A DNA stretch of 64,000 nt from Priestia megaterium (GCF_023824195.1 NZ_CP085442.1:2022001-2086000); one strand, 5' to 3'; shown: positions 7,666-17,412, numbered from the stretch's first letter. The notes: generated by a model not told the origin, from the sequence alone. Numbers and translations are program-made.

Positions 7666-8136
7666 TTATAACCTTTCTAGCTGTCTCCACCAATTATTGA
7701 TAAGCCCATGCCAATTATAAAAAAGCGTGCTTCGTGGAGCTCTTGAAATTCGACCAAAATCACTTTCATTAAAGACTTCACTACCTATCACATGAATGGC
7801 ATCATGAAGAGAAGAAGTTTGTAAAAAGCGTCCTAACTCATCGGACGAATTGAAGGATGACAAGTTTCTAACAATTCGATTTTCAGCATTTTGAAGTTCT
7901 CTGGTCCATCCAGGATGTCTTTTTATTGCGGTAGGAATTGAACGCCAAGGTTCTACTAATCTCGGGTTTAACCCTTCAGTATCATACCATTCTAAAGCTT
8001 CTTGTATAAAATTACGGTGAAATGAAAGAAATTCTACTCCATCACCTGAACGCAATTGACCCATGTTCATATGTTGCCTATGCCATCTATCATGTTCAAT
8101 GAGCAAACTTTGAGGGAAGTTCTGAATTCTAGCCAT
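7666..8136 (-). CDS. Small tyrosinase-like di-copper protein
   Basis: A 156-aa protein with the pattern of the tyrosinase central domain. CuA-like histidines are in EHDRWHRQH and FHRNFI. CuB-like histidines are in HDAIH (H-x3-H) and FYNWH near the end (NWHGLINNWW replaces the usual LHHANVDRLW). It is much shorter than the ~300-aa Bacillus tyrosinases, and no signal peptide is visible. AAGGAG lies 6 bases before the ATG. It could oxidise phenols or act only as an oxygen- or copper-binding relative; activity cannot be judged from sequence. It extends the run of copper-linked genes, although the group II intron now separates it from them. Confidence 0.75.
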   Translation of the reverse strand: MARIQNFPQSLLIEHDRWHRQHMNMGQLRSGDGVEFLSFHRNFIQEALEWYDTEGLNPRLVEPWRSIPTAIKRHPGWTRELQNAENRIVRNLSSFNSSDELGRFLQTSSLHDAIHVIGSEVFNESDFGRISRAPRSTLFYNWHGLINNWWRQLERL

Positions 8137-8542
8137 TGTTATCTCCTTTATATAATAATTTTCTATATAATATGCAATTTTTATATAAAAGTTTGGATTG
8201 TTGTCTTAACAGGGAGAACAAATCATATCTTCCTATTTAAATTTTCGGATCAACTTCTACAGATGGTTTTTATTCTGTCTAAAGAAATAAATTGTTTATA
8301 CAATTAGAATTTAAATAAAGACAATAAAGATTGTTCTGTTTAAGTCTAACCGTTCGCAAAAGTGTATTAATTAAAAAAGACGTTCGTAATTAAAATTAAA
8401 ACCTAAACGAACGACAAAATTGATAGATTTCATATTCGAAAGGAAAGTCCGTAAACGTATACTTTTATGGACAATATATTTAAATCTATTACAAGATGTT
8501 AAAGTAATTATTATCGTTAACAAAATAAAAAGCCACCCAGTA
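8137..8542. other. Intergenic stretch without a gene
   Basis: A+T-rich, between the tyrosinase-like start and the IS remnants. Open frames here lack ribosome sites and family features. The promoter of the tyrosinase-like gene should lie in 8137-8220. Confidence 0.6.
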
Positions 8543-8641
8543 TGAACTGAACCCAAAAAGTTAGACCCTTTATCTAAGCAGCGAATTGGAGATGGTACGA
8601 TAAACTGGACACTAAATTAAGAGAAAAAGGTGATTCAGTTT

Positions 8642-8935
8642 ATGGGTAGAAAAGTTTATGATCGTCAATTTAAAATGGCTGCAGTTCAGTTGGTGCTAGA
8701 AGAGAACCTATTTGTAAAAGAGGTTGCGAAAGAATTATCTATTCATCCTAATACGCTATATCGTTGGATAAGTGAATATGAAGAATATGGGGAAAGTGCG
8801 TTTCCAGGCCGTGGGAGCGCACTTTATAATTCCCAGTATGAAATGAAAAAGCTCAAGCGTGAGAATGAAGAACTTAGAAAAGAGCTTGATTTATTAAAAA
8901 AGTTCCGGGTCTTCTTGAAGAAAAAGAATGTGTAA
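8642..8935 (+). CDS. IS3-family OrfA (DNA-binding subunit)
   Basis: Transposase helper of about 97 aa. Residues 5-55 form a helix-turn-helix (VKEVAKELSIHPNTLYRWISEY), followed by a leucine-zipper-like coiled coil (KLKRENEELRKELDLL). The ATG at 8642 gives the usual MGRKVYDRQF start; AAGG lies about 11 bases upstream. The frame runs into a slippery A-AAA-AAG before its stop, where ribosomes can shift to make the OrfAB transposase. OrfA alone normally represses transposition by competing for the ends. Confidence 0.9.
   Translation: MGRKVYDRQFKMAAVQLVLEENLFVKEVAKELSIHPNTLYRWISEYEEYGESAFPGRGSALYNSQYEMKKLKRENEELRKELDLLKKFRVFLKKKNV
8896..8902 (+). other. Programmed -1 frameshift site A-AAA-AAG
   Basis: The heptamer lies in the OrfA frame after LDLL. 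Slipping back one base enters the OrfB frame, which is open from here through 9792. This is the standard IS3-family device for producing OrfAB. Confidence 0.85.
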
Positions 8936-9792
8936 GGTTTCAATTCTTAAAAGAAAATAAACACAACTATAACATCAAGAAGGCTTGTAAAACATTAAAC
9001 ATCTCACGATCAGGTTACTATGAATATTTACAGAGAAAACCTTCTAAAAGGGCTTTAGAGAATGAAGTGTTACGTGCGGAAATACAGGAGATATTTAAGG
9101 AACATAAGGGCTGGTATGGATCCTTAAGAATTACAAAGGTTCTTGAGAAGAAGGGAATCAAGGTAAATCGAAAAAGAGTAGGAAAACTGATGCGTCAAAT
9201 GAACCTGTATGCGAAAGGAAGTCGGTATCGCTATAAACGTTATAATAAAAAATCACCTTCTATAGAAAGACCCAACCTCTTAAATCAAGTTTTTCATACA
9301 GACGAACGAAATAAAATATGGGTCGGTGACATTACCTATATCCCTACTCAAAAGGGCACTTTATACCTTGCGGTATTTGTAGATATGTACTCGAGAAAAG
9401 TGAGTGGCTGGTCTATGAGTACACGGATGAAAGATTCTCTTGTGATAGACGCTTTTTTACAAGGGTATAAGAAAGAACATCCTCCAACAGGATTAATTAT
9501 CCATACAGACCAGGGTTCCCAATATACAGGTAGTAATTTTCAGGCCATACTGAAAAAGTATGGTGCTGTCTCAAGTGTCAGTAGAAAAGGAAATCCTTAT
9601 GATAATGCGTTAATGGAATCTTTTTATAAGACCATAAAAAGAGAGCTCATTCATGGTGCAAAATTTACGACACCAGAACAAGCTCGAAAAGAAGTATTTA
9701 AATATATAGAGCTCTATTACAATACCAAAAGAATGCATTCTTCTCTGCATTATCTCTCCCCTATTGAATATGAAAAAGCCTATTCATCATAG
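8902..9792 (+). CDS. IS3-family OrfB, DDE transposase (expressed as OrfAB)
   Basis: Catalytic half of the transposase. The frame continues upstream of the first possible starts to the slippery heptamer (VPGLLEEKECVRF...), so it is read by -1 frameshifting from orfA. An HTH_21 region (HGWYGSLRI-like HKGWYGSLRI) precedes the rve integrase core. DDE residues are visible: Asp in WVGDITY, Asp in IIHTDQGSQY and Glu in LMESFYKTIK, with correct spacing. No frame damage is seen. Coordinates give the region decoded after the shift. Confidence 0.9.
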   Translation, partial: VPGLLEEKECVRFQFLKENKHNYNIKKACKTLNISRSGYYEYLQRKPSKRALENEVLRAEIQEIFKEHKGWYGSLRITKVLEKKGIKVNRKRVGKLMRQMNLYAKGSRYRYKRYNKKSPSIERPNLLNQVFHTDERNKIWVGDITYIPTQKGTLYLAVFVDMYSRKVSGWSMSTRMKDSLVIDAFLQGYKKEHPPTGLIIHTDQGSQYTGSNFQAILKKYGAVSSVSRKGNPYDNALMESFYKTIKRELIHGAKFTTPEQARKEVFKYIELYYNTKRMHSSLHYLSPIEYEKAYSS

Positions 9793-9988
9793 TAGCCTAA
9801 CTTAGTGTCCAGTAAATATTGACAAGTCCAGAATCATTAGAGTTTCTTTGTCTAACAATTGGGGTGCAGTTCAATTAGCAAAGGTAGTTTTTCCGATAAG
9901 AATTGAGATTTTATAAGGGATACTTTTCAGCATCTTAAGTAGCTTGCTCAAATAGTTGGATGCTATTCAACATGGAGAATTTACTTAA

Positions 9989-10900
9989 TTAACGTTCAAT
10001 TGCTGGTGATTCTGTTTTCTTTGTTTTTCTATTACTCTTAAAATTGCACGTATTCATAAAGATACCAGCGCATATCAAAAATGATCCAATCACAATACTA
10101 ATCGTTATGTTTTCTCCAAGTTGTAGCCATCCAAATATAATACCCAGTATGGGAACAAACATTAATGCCATAGAGGCTTTCGAAGCGTTGATTTTTTTAA
10201 GTACCCAAAACCAAACTACAAATGTAAAGGCTGTCGAAAACAAACCATTAAACAATAATGATAACAGTGCTTTATTAGACCACTCGATTGAATAGTTTGG
10301 TTCTAATATCAAAGAGAGAATAAATAAAAATAATGCTCCTATAATAAGTTGCCAAGCATTCATATGAATAACATCTATATTTTTAAATCTAATTTTGCTA
10401 AAAACATTGGCTAATCCCCAACTAAGGGCTGAAAATAAAATTAATAATTCTCCGAATATCACTTTTGTATCAGGATTAGTAATTTCTAGTCCTAAAATAA
10501 ATAAAAGACCTAGTAGGCCAAAAATTAATCCCACCATTTTATAAATATTAATTTTCTCACCTAATTTGAAGTGACTAAGGATTGTGACAAATATAGGCAT
10601 TGTATATACTAAAACAGACGTTTTTCCTGAATCTACAAATTGCATACCATAAGTAAGAATAGCCATATATCCTAATGACATTAATAAACTCATTATGAGA
10701 TATCTCTTGAAATTTTCTTTATCTACAAAGAGTCTTTTTCTTTGAATAATTAAAATGATAAATAAAGGAATTGCCCCTATTAATAAACGTAAAGATGAAA
10801 ATAAAAACGGGGGGATGTCGCTAATTGCTATTTTCATTGTAACCCATGTATATCCCCAAATAAGAGTAACAGAGATGATTCCTAAAAAAACTTTAAACAT
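9989..10900 (-). CDS. EamA-family (drug/metabolite) transporter
   Basis: Inner-membrane transporter of 303 aa with ten hydrophobic helices arranged as two EamA repeats (WGYTWVTMKIA near the start, LSWGLANVFSKI at mid-protein). The substrate cannot be read from sequence; the family exports amino acids, metabolites or drugs. It is divergent from a LysR-type regulator with a 91-base shared promoter region, the standard layout for autoregulation plus control of the transporter by its substrate. Confidence 0.9.
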   Translation of the reverse strand: MFKVFLGIISVTLIWGYTWVTMKIAISDIPPFLFSSLRLLIGAIPLFIILIIQRKRLFVDKENFKRYLIMSLLMSLGYMAILTYGMQFVDSGKTSVLVYTMPIFVTILSHFKLGEKINIYKMVGLIFGLLGLLFILGLEITNPDTKVIFGELLILFSALSWGLANVFSKIRFKNIDVIHMNAWQLIIGALFLFILSLILEPNYSIEWSNKALLSLLFNGLFSTAFTFVVWFWVLKKINASKASMALMFVPILGIIFGWLQLGENITISIVIGSFLICAGIFMNTCNFKSNRKTKKTESPAIER

Positions 10901-10991
10901 AATATGTTCTCCTTTCTTTTATATGTAATTACATAGTATGGTACAATTTCATATAACTCTAATACATTATTTTTAATAAGGTGATAACTAA

Positions 10992-11855
10992 ATGGTTATG
11001 AACATGAACAATCTAGAATTATTTATGAAAGTCGCAGAAAAAATGAGTATTACAGAAGCTTCTAAAGAACTATTTATTTCACAACCAGCAGTAAGTAAAG
11101 CAGTAAAGAGTTTAGAAACAGACTTAAATGTCAAATTATTTATCAGGGATAAAAAAAATGGATTAATGCTTACTGAAGTAGGAAAAGAAATTTTGGTATT
11201 GGCTAGACAAATGAAAGGTATTGAGAACAAAATATATCAAGTCGCTAATCAGGAAAATAAACTTCTTAGTGGGAAAATTAAAGTGGGTTCTTTTCCAGCT
11301 GCATCAACAAACATGTTACCTAAAACTTTTGCATTATTTAGGGCAAAATATCCACTTGTAAATATAGAATTAATAGAAGGGACTTCTAATCAAATTAAAA
11401 AATGGGTAGGGGACCGAACTATTGATATGGGGATAGTTGCATCTCCTTTTGAACCATATGAATACAAAATACTAAACAAAGATCATATGGTTGCAATAAT
11501 TCCTGATAACCATAGCTTAAATCAAGAAAAAAGTGTTAATTTGAGAAAACATCAGGACGATATCATTTTTTGTAAAGGAGGACACGAGATTGCTATTTCA
11601 GAAGCATTCGAAACAAATAATATTAAGTTTAAAGAAAGCTTAACAGTTCAAAGTGCTGAAACTTTAATTAGTATGGTTAAAAATAATTTAGGTATAGGGA
11701 TTATTTCAAACTTCACACTCTCTTCTGTATCTCATAATTTAATCATAAAAGAGATTAGTCCAAGAATAACTCGCCATATTGGTATAATTACACACTCTTT
11801 TAATGAAGTAACACCTGCAACCAAGGAATTCATTAACATTATGGTCTCTTCCTAA
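10992..11855 (+). CDS. LysR-family transcriptional regulator
   Basis: DNA-binding regulator of 287 aa. A winged HTH occupies residues 5-65 (MSITEASKELFISQPAVSKAVKSLE). A periplasmic-binding-protein-like effector domain follows (KIKVGSFPAASTNMLP, DMGIVASPFE). AAGGTG lies 7-8 bases before the ATG at 10992. It is divergent from the EamA transporter and probably controls it from sites in 10901-10991. The effector is unknown. Confidence 0.92.
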   Translation: MVMNMNNLELFMKVAEKMSITEASKELFISQPAVSKAVKSLETDLNVKLFIRDKKNGLMLTEVGKEILVLARQMKGIENKIYQVANQENKLLSGKIKVGSFPAASTNMLPKTFALFRAKYPLVNIELIEGTSNQIKKWVGDRTIDMGIVASPFEPYEYKILNKDHMVAIIPDNHSLNQEKSVNLRKHQDDIIFCKGGHEIAISEAFETNNIKFKESLTVQSAETLISMVKNNLGIGIISNFTLSSVSHNLIIKEISPRITRHIGIITHSFNEVTPATKEFINIMVSS

Positions 11856-12121
11856 AATCCCCATTATGTTAAATAGATTCGTAGGGGATATACTTATAAA
11901 TCTTCCATATTGAAAGGTCAAGTTAGTTCTGCATGAGCTAGAGGTGTAAGAAAAAAATGAATGTTCACTAATCCATAACTGAGTTATATAAATAAACATC
12001 ATTCATATATATTTAATGATTTCTCTAAAATTCATTATGAAATAAAATATAAATCAATTTCTTAAAGCCAAAAGAGCTTTTTATGAAATAAATTGATAAA
12101 AGAGTAAATAGGAGGAGTAAA

Positions 12122-13267
12122 ATGAATATGAAACTAAAGATTGGAATCACATGCTATCCAACAGTGGGTGGCTCAGGAGTAGTCGCAACCGAGTTGGGAA
12201 AAATGTTAGCTGAAAAAGGACATAAAATTCATTTTATCTCTTCTAGTCTCCCTTTTCGATTAAAGGAAAGAAATTGTAATATTTATTATCATCAGGTTGA
12301 AGTCAGTCAATATTCTGTATTTCAATACCCACCTTATGATATTGCATTAGCCAATAAAATGGCTGAGGTTATTAATAGAGAAGAATTAGACATTTTACAT
12401 GTTCATTATGCTGTTCCTCATGCAGTTTGTGCTATATTAGCTAAGCAAATAAGTGGGAGAAATGTGAAAATCGTGACAACTTTACATGGCACAGATATTA
12501 CTGTTTTAGGAGAGGATCCATCTCTAACAGATGCTATTAGATTTGGAATTGAAAAATCCGATACTGTAACAGCTGTTTCTAAATCATTAATCTCCCAAAC
12601 TTATGATCTAATTAAGCCTGATAAGCCCATTGAAACTATATATAATTTCATTGATGAACGAGTTTATCAAAAAATAGATTCAACTTATTTGAAAGCAGAA
12701 TATGGTATCCCACAAGAAGAGAAAGTCATTATTCATGTGTCAAATTTTAGAGCAGTAAAGCGTGTTACTGATGTTATAAAAACCTTTGCAAAAATTGCAG
12801 AGAGCATACCAGCTAAGCTTTTACTTGTTGGAGACGGACCAGAAGTGACGATTATTTGTGACCTCGTTAGTGAACTAAACTTAAGAGGTAAGGTTCTATT
12901 CCTTGGTAAGCAAAGTAACGTGGAAGAACTATATTCTATGAGTGATTTAATGCTACTTCTTTCTCAAAAAGAAAGTTTCGGACTCGTTGCTTTAGAAGCG
13001 ATGGCTTGTGGGGTTCCTTGCATAGGTACCAATATTGGAGGAATACCAGAGGTTATTATTGATGGAGAAACTGGGTTTATTTGTGAGCTAGGCGATATAA
13101 ATACCATTGCCGATAAAGCCATTTATATTTTAACGAATGACAATATACATAAGTGTTTTTCAAATCGATCTATTCAAGTTGCAAATGAAAAATTTAGAGC
13201 CGACCTCATCGTAAAGCAATATGAAGATCTTTATTTCAACTTAATTAGACGAAGTGAACAAGTATAA
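12122..13267 (+). CDS. bshA: BshA-like N-acetylglucosaminyl-malate synthase
   Basis: GT4-type glycosyltransferase that joins GlcNAc from UDP-GlcNAc to L-malate, the first step of bacillithiol synthesis. The start [22 protein letters not shown] and the donor motif [18 protein letters not shown] are diagnostic; the length of 381 aa is normal. GGAGG lies 6 bases before the ATG. The usual bshA neighbours (mgsA, bshB1, cca, birA) are absent, so this looks like an accessory second copy. A partial hairpin (ATCAATTT...AAATTGAT, about 12054-12101) precedes its ribosome site. A related GT4 enzyme with other specificity is possible but less likely given the N-terminal match. Confidence 0.85.
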   Translation: MNMKLKIGITCYPTVGGSGVVATELGKMLAEKGHKIHFISSSLPFRLKERNCNIYYHQVEVSQYSVFQYPPYDIALANKMAEVINREELDILHVHYAVPHAVCAILAKQISGRNVKIVTTLHGTDITVLGEDPSLTDAIRFGIEKSDTVTAVSKSLISQTYDLIKPDKPIETIYNFIDERVYQKIDSTYLKAEYGIPQEEKVIIHVSNFRAVKRVTDVIKTFAKIAESIPAKLLLVGDGPEVTIICDLVSELNLRGKVLFLGKQSNVEELYSMSDLMLLLSQKESFGLVALEAMACGVPCIGTNIGGIPEVIIDGETGFICELGDINTIADKAIYILTNDNIHKCFSNRSIQVANEKFRADLIVKQYEDLYFNLIRRSEQV

Positions 13268-13350
13268 TAGTTTTTCTGAAAAAGCAACGCCTCTTTAGTT
13301 TGAAGAGGAAGAGCTAATAGTGTGAAAGAAATTGCATTAAAGTTTTAAAA

Positions 13351-13390
13351 AATAAAAAGAAGTAGCTTCCAGTAGCTGCTTCTTTTTATT
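13351..13390. terminator. Bidirectional terminator after bshA
   Basis: AATAAAAAGAAG-AGCT / AGCT-CTTCTTTTTATT with a small mismatch, between bshA and the converging XRE gene. Confidence 0.85.
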
Positions 13391-13416
13391 TTATTAATAA
13401 GCCGTCAGTTTGAATT

Positions 13417-13647
13417 TTATTTTTTCTGTAAAAGATTCTCTACATCTTTTACTATTTTATATGGTTTCACTTCTAATACATTTGAAATGGAAAACAATGT
13501 ATTAATGGTAGGCTTTCTTTTTCCTCTCTCTAAAAGACTTATGAAAGTACGGTCTAAATCTGATCCAAAAGCCAACTTTTCCTGACTCATGGAACGTTCT
13601 AGACGATATTTCTTTATTACGATTCCAAATGCTTGCTCAATGTCCAA
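13417..13647 (-). CDS. Small XRE-family HTH regulator
   Basis: A 76-aa protein that is almost entirely a Cro/CI helix-turn-helix (MSQEKLAFGSDLDRTFISLLERGKRKPTINTL). Such single-domain proteins usually repress nearby mobile or accessory genes. It is divergent from the coiled-coil/GIY-YIG gene 120 bases away and may control it. No other ligand domain is present. Confidence 0.85.
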   Translation of the reverse strand: MDIEQAFGIVIKKYRLERSMSQEKLAFGSDLDRTFISLLERGKRKPTINTLFSISNVLEVKPYKIVKDVENLLQKK

Positions 13648-13768
13648 GAAACCACGCTCCTAAAAGTCTATAAAACTATTCTTAAAGAGCAGTAAGCTTT
13701 GTTCTACAGACTATAGTCTACATAGGCGTTTTTTTATAAAATATATGTAATAGAAGGGGGTTAGTAGA

Positions 13769-15067
13769 GTGCACCTTTATAGAAAAATGAAAGAAGCCAT
13801 TAATTATTTTCAGGAAAGATTTTTAACTGAGAAAACAGCCAAGGATTTAATTAGATACGAGCTAAACATTGCAAAAAATAAACTTAGTCAGGTAGAAATA
13901 GAGAATGAAAAATTAAAAGAAGACGTTAGTAATATAGAGAAGGAATATGAAAAAGTAAACAAAAGTTTAACTATATATAAAGTAGAAAATGAAAATTTTA
14001 TAGAGCAATTAAATGGATTAAAATATCAAAATAATCATTTAATTAATTTAAATCGTTCGTATGTTGAAAGAATTAACAATCAAGGAAAAGATTTATCGAG
14101 GTTAATGGTTCTTACTGAGTATTACAGTTCAAGTAAAAATGATTTTAAATATAAACATAGAAAATACATAATAAACATTGTGGAAAAGGCCCTATTACTG
14201 ATTAAGAAATTACTCGTTATGGGAAACCAAAAGGTTAGAAGAGTGAAGATCATTTATGAGATTAAAGAGAAGTTAGCCGAATACGAAAGTTGTTTCTATA
14301 AAAACAATTTTAAATTAGATTTTGATGCAAGGAGAATTCTTGAAAAGATTGGTTTGTATCTTGAAAAATGGCAGAATTTTTATGAAGGGTATAGCTGGAA
14401 TGCAAGAGCTGTTGAGGTTGGAGATGTGAGATATATTGAAGGTCTTCTACAGGAATTGCACTATGTTAGCTTATATAAGCGTTTTGAAAAGTACAACGAA
14501 AGAATTGTAGAGGTTGGGACTCTTTATCAAATATTAAAAAATAAAAAGAAAATACAAAGAAATTATTCATTTAGGAAATTTCATAATGAGATGAAAGTAA
14601 TGGCTAAACAAAATTATATTAATTTCGAAAAATATATTATCAATAGAGTTTTTCCTGGTGAAATTTATACGATGCTTAGGTCATTTAATAAGATAGAGTA
14701 TAACTTTAAATTAATAAAGACACATGGTATGTATCATCTTTTATATGTGTATGGCAGCCCTGAAAATAACACGGTTAAAGTAGGGGTCACCAAACAGAAT
14801 TTAGCCAATAGATATCTAAAAGCTACAGAAAGTTATAATGAGCATTTTCCTACGAAAAAGCTTAATGAAATAAAAGTAATAGAGAGCTTAAATGCTCTTA
14901 ACTTGGAATCATATCTAAAAAGAAAATTCAAACAACAACGCCACCCACTTTTTAATTCTACAGAATGATTTTTACTTACAAAATCTGAATTGAAGTATTT
15001 TACGAATAATGAGTACGAACAAGATGCTGATTTTATGAAAATACTTAATTACAAATTAGATGTGTAA
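13769..15067 (+). pseudogene. Coiled-coil protein with C-terminal GIY-YIG (T5orf172/MUG113-like) domain, interrupted by TGA
   Basis: The frame starts at a GTG (13769) with AAGGGGG upstream and reads 399 residues to a TGA at 14966-14968. The N-terminal half is a long coiled coil (about residues 15-105). The last ~85 residues resemble GIY-YIG nucleases of the T5orf172 type (LLYVYGSPENNTVKVGVTK, then the likely catalytic Glu in ALNLESYLKRKF). The stop falls exactly where the family has Trp in STEWF: codons read NSTE-TGA-FLLTKSELKYF, and the same frame stays open for 32 more codons to TAA at 15065. A TGG-to-TGA change is the simplest explanation. The truncated product may still fold, so loss of function is probable but unproven. 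Confidence 0.75.
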
Positions 15068-15183
15068 GTACCTCACCTAGAGCACTTTGCTACCCATTTA
15101 TATTGCAACAGGCTTTTATATGATAAAATAATAAAATTGAGTCAGTTTATTTTGGAAATTTTAAATGTAAGGTGATTAATTAG

Positions 15184-17340
15184 ATGAAGTTAATTATTGC
15201 AGAAAAGCCATCCGTATCAAAGAATATTGCGGATGCATTAAAAATAAAAGGTCGACAAGACGGTTACTTTGAGGGAAATGGTTATATTGTTACATGGGCA
15301 TTTGGCCATTTACTTCAATTATACGATGCAAAAGATTATGACGATAAAATGTCTACGTGGAAAATGGAGAACTTCCCTTTTATTCCTCAAGTCTTTAAGT
15401 ATAAAGTTAAAAGTAATCCTCGTGATAGAGAAAAGCCTGATACAGGCGCCAAAAAACAGCTGAAAATTATCCAAAGTCTAATGAGGAGGCAGGATGTGGA
15501 TGGAATTATCTCAGCTTGTGACTATGATCGTGAAGGTCAAGTCATAGGTGATAGTATCATCTATAACCTTAAGACAGATAAAACGGTCTATAGGCTATTA
15601 TTAAACGAATGGACGCCTGCTGAGGTTATGAATGGATTAGAAAATATTAAGCTGAATACAGAATTAAGACCTTTACAAGATGCTGGTGTTAGTCGTCAAT
15701 GGGCTGATTGGGTTATCGGCATTAATCTGACATCTGTTGCTACTCTTAAATATCAAAAAGGTAAAGGAAAAGCGTTGAACATCGGTCGAGTGTTATTGCC
15801 AACTCTAAAGATTATTTATGATCGTGATAAAGAAATTGAGAATTTTGTTCCAGAAAACTATTACAAACTTCAAGCAACTTTTAAAACTAAAGATGAACAA
15901 GAGTATGAAGGAACATATATTGAAGGAAAAGAAGAGAAATTTAAAAGTAAAGAAACGTTAGAAGAGGTTCAGCAGGCACTAACTGATAAAGCAGGAATTG
16001 TAAGCGATAAGCAGGTACAAAAAAAGAAAGAATATCCGCCATTTTTATTCAACTTATCTAACCTGCAAGGATATATTACAAATAAATACAAAGGGTGGAC
16101 ATCTGATAAAGTATTAAAAGTGGCACAATCTCTATATGAGAAAAAATTTATCACATATCCACGTACGGCCAGCGTGGCCCTTGAAGAAAGTCTGGTAGGG
16201 AAAACAGCGAAAGTTTTAGAAATGCTATCAGAAGATTTGCCATACAAAGATGAAATAAAGTTTGTTAAATCAAAAAGAATTTTTGATAACTCTAAAGTAG
16301 AGAGCCACAGTGCTATTGTACCTACTTATTTGAAACCTAAAAAATTGTCAACTGATGAAGAACAAGTTTATCAGGCAATTAAAAATAGATTCATTATGCA
16401 ATTCATGCCCGTGGCTGAGTATGAAGAAACAAGAATTGAAACCAAAATTGCAGGTGCTGATTTAAAGGGCTTATTTATCTCTAAAGGAAAAGTTCAGCTT
16501 GTAGAAGGATGGAAGAAGGTAGAGAAGGTTCAATCCAAAGACACGATTCTGCCTCTGGTACAAATTAATGATGATGTAGACTTAATAAAGCATGAAATCA
16601 CTACACACGTTACAAAGCCTCCTAAGCAGCATACAGAAAGAACGTTACTTCGAGTTATGGAGACATGCGGGAAGAATTATGATGGTGAAGGTACGGATGA
16701 AGAAAGCTTAAATGCTATTTTAAGTGGATTTAGTATCGGTACACCTGCAACAAGAGCTGAAACGATAAAAAAGTTAAAAGATGTTGGTTATATAGCGACG
16801 CAAAATAAAAATTTACTGTGTACGGAACTAGGAAGAAAACTTGTTGAGACATTCCCTATAAAAGATTTATTTAACCTTGAATTCACAGGTCGTCTTGAAA
16901 AATCGTTGAATGATATTGAGAAAAGAAGCTTTACGAAAGAGGAATTCTTACAGTTAATCTTTGACTTTACTACAAAATCAGTAGAAACGATTAAGAATGA
17001 GGAAGAAGTGACTATTAACGAAGTAACTTCCCAGCGTAAGCAAAATGAAGTAATGGGGAAATGCCCAGTTTGTGGACATGCTGTTATTGAAGGTCAAAAA
17101 GGATTTGGCTGTAGTAATTGGAAAAATGGCTGCAAGTTTGTTATTTGGAAAAATGACAAGTTCTTAGCAACAATGAAAAAGAAACCTACTAAGACTATGG
17201 TAAAGGCATTATTAAAGAATGGTATTGCTCCTGTAAAAGGTCTAACGAGTAAAAAAGGGAATAAGTTTGATGCTAATTTAAGATATGAAAAAAATGCTGA
17301 TAATGAGTATTTTAGTTGGAAGATGGAGTTTGATAATTAA
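15184..17340 (+). CDS. topB: DNA topoisomerase III, complete
   Basis: Type IA topoisomerase that passes single strands and decatenates DNA. The Toprim domain is N-terminal (MKLIIAEKPSVSKNIADAL, then DYDREGQ). The catalytic Tyr325 lies in KKFITYPRT. A C-terminal zinc ribbon (CPVCGHAV...CSNWKNGC) and a repeat unit finish the 718-aa chain, close to the family norm of ~720-730. AAGGTG lies before the ATG. It differs clearly from the truncated topB at 32.9 kb, so it did not arise from it by recent duplication. Copies of this sort are common on plasmids and integrative elements. Confidence 0.96.
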   Translation: MKLIIAEKPSVSKNIADALKIKGRQDGYFEGNGYIVTWAFGHLLQLYDAKDYDDKMSTWKMENFPFIPQVFKYKVKSNPRDREKPDTGAKKQLKIIQSLMRRQDVDGIISACDYDREGQVIGDSIIYNLKTDKTVYRLLLNEWTPAEVMNGLENIKLNTELRPLQDAGVSRQWADWVIGINLTSVATLKYQKGKGKALNIGRVLLPTLKIIYDRDKEIENFVPENYYKLQATFKTKDEQEYEGTYIEGKEEKFKSKETLEEVQQALTDKAGIVSDKQVQKKKEYPPFLFNLSNLQGYITNKYKGWTSDKVLKVAQSLYEKKFITYPRTASVALEESLVGKTAKVLEMLSEDLPYKDEIKFVKSKRIFDNSKVESHSAIVPTYLKPKKLSTDEEQVYQAIKNRFIMQFMPVAEYEETRIETKIAGADLKGLFISKGKVQLVEGWKKVEKVQSKDTILPLVQINDDVDLIKHEITTHVTKPPKQHTERTLLRVMETCGKNYDGEGTDEESLNAILSGFSIGTPATRAETIKKLKDVGYIATQNKNLLCTELGRKLVETFPIKDLFNLEFTGRLEKSLNDIEKRSFTKEEFLQLIFDFTTKSVETIKNEEEVTINEVTSQRKQNEVMGKCPVCGHAVIEGQKGFGCSNWKNGCKFVIWKNDKFLATMKKKPTKTMVKALLKNGIAPVKGLTSKKGNKFDANLRYEKNADNEYFSWKMEFDN

Positions 17341-17370
17341 TGTTTTTTTCTTTATATTCATAGAAAATCA

Positions 17371-17412
17371 AAAGTTGTACCCCATTCTAATTTTAGAACG
17401 AGGTACAACTTT
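17371..17412. terminator. Hairpin after topB
   Basis: Perfect 11-bp arms AAAGTTGTACC / GGTACAACTTT with a 20-base loop, between converging topB and the OLD-nuclease gene. Confidence 0.7.

Larger units (their letters stand above)
8606..9811 (+). mobile_element. IS3-family insertion sequence, about 1.2 kb
   Basis: Terminal inverted repeats TGGACACTAAATTA (8606-8619) and its complement at 9798-9811 (13 of 14 matching) bracket orfA and orfB. Both frames are undamaged, so the copy looks intact. No convincing target duplication is seen. Confidence 0.88.
8543..9873. repeat. Remnant ends of an outer IS/MITE split by the IS3 insertion
   Basis: A 24-bp end at 8543-8566 (TGAACTGAACCCAAAAAG...) matches the inverted end at 9850-9873 at 20 of 24 positions. 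Only about 77 bases lie between these ends and the inner IS, so the outer element is a deleted IS or a MITE that received the IS3-family copy. Confidence 0.6.

Noticed and set aside
8056..8556. Short frames at 8056-8307 and 8371-8556
   Set aside because: No ribosome sites, low-complexity A+T-rich translations; one overlaps the tyrosinase-like gene.
11739..12002. Minus-strand frame overlapping the LysR gene end
   Set aside because: Antisense to the regulator, no ribosome site.
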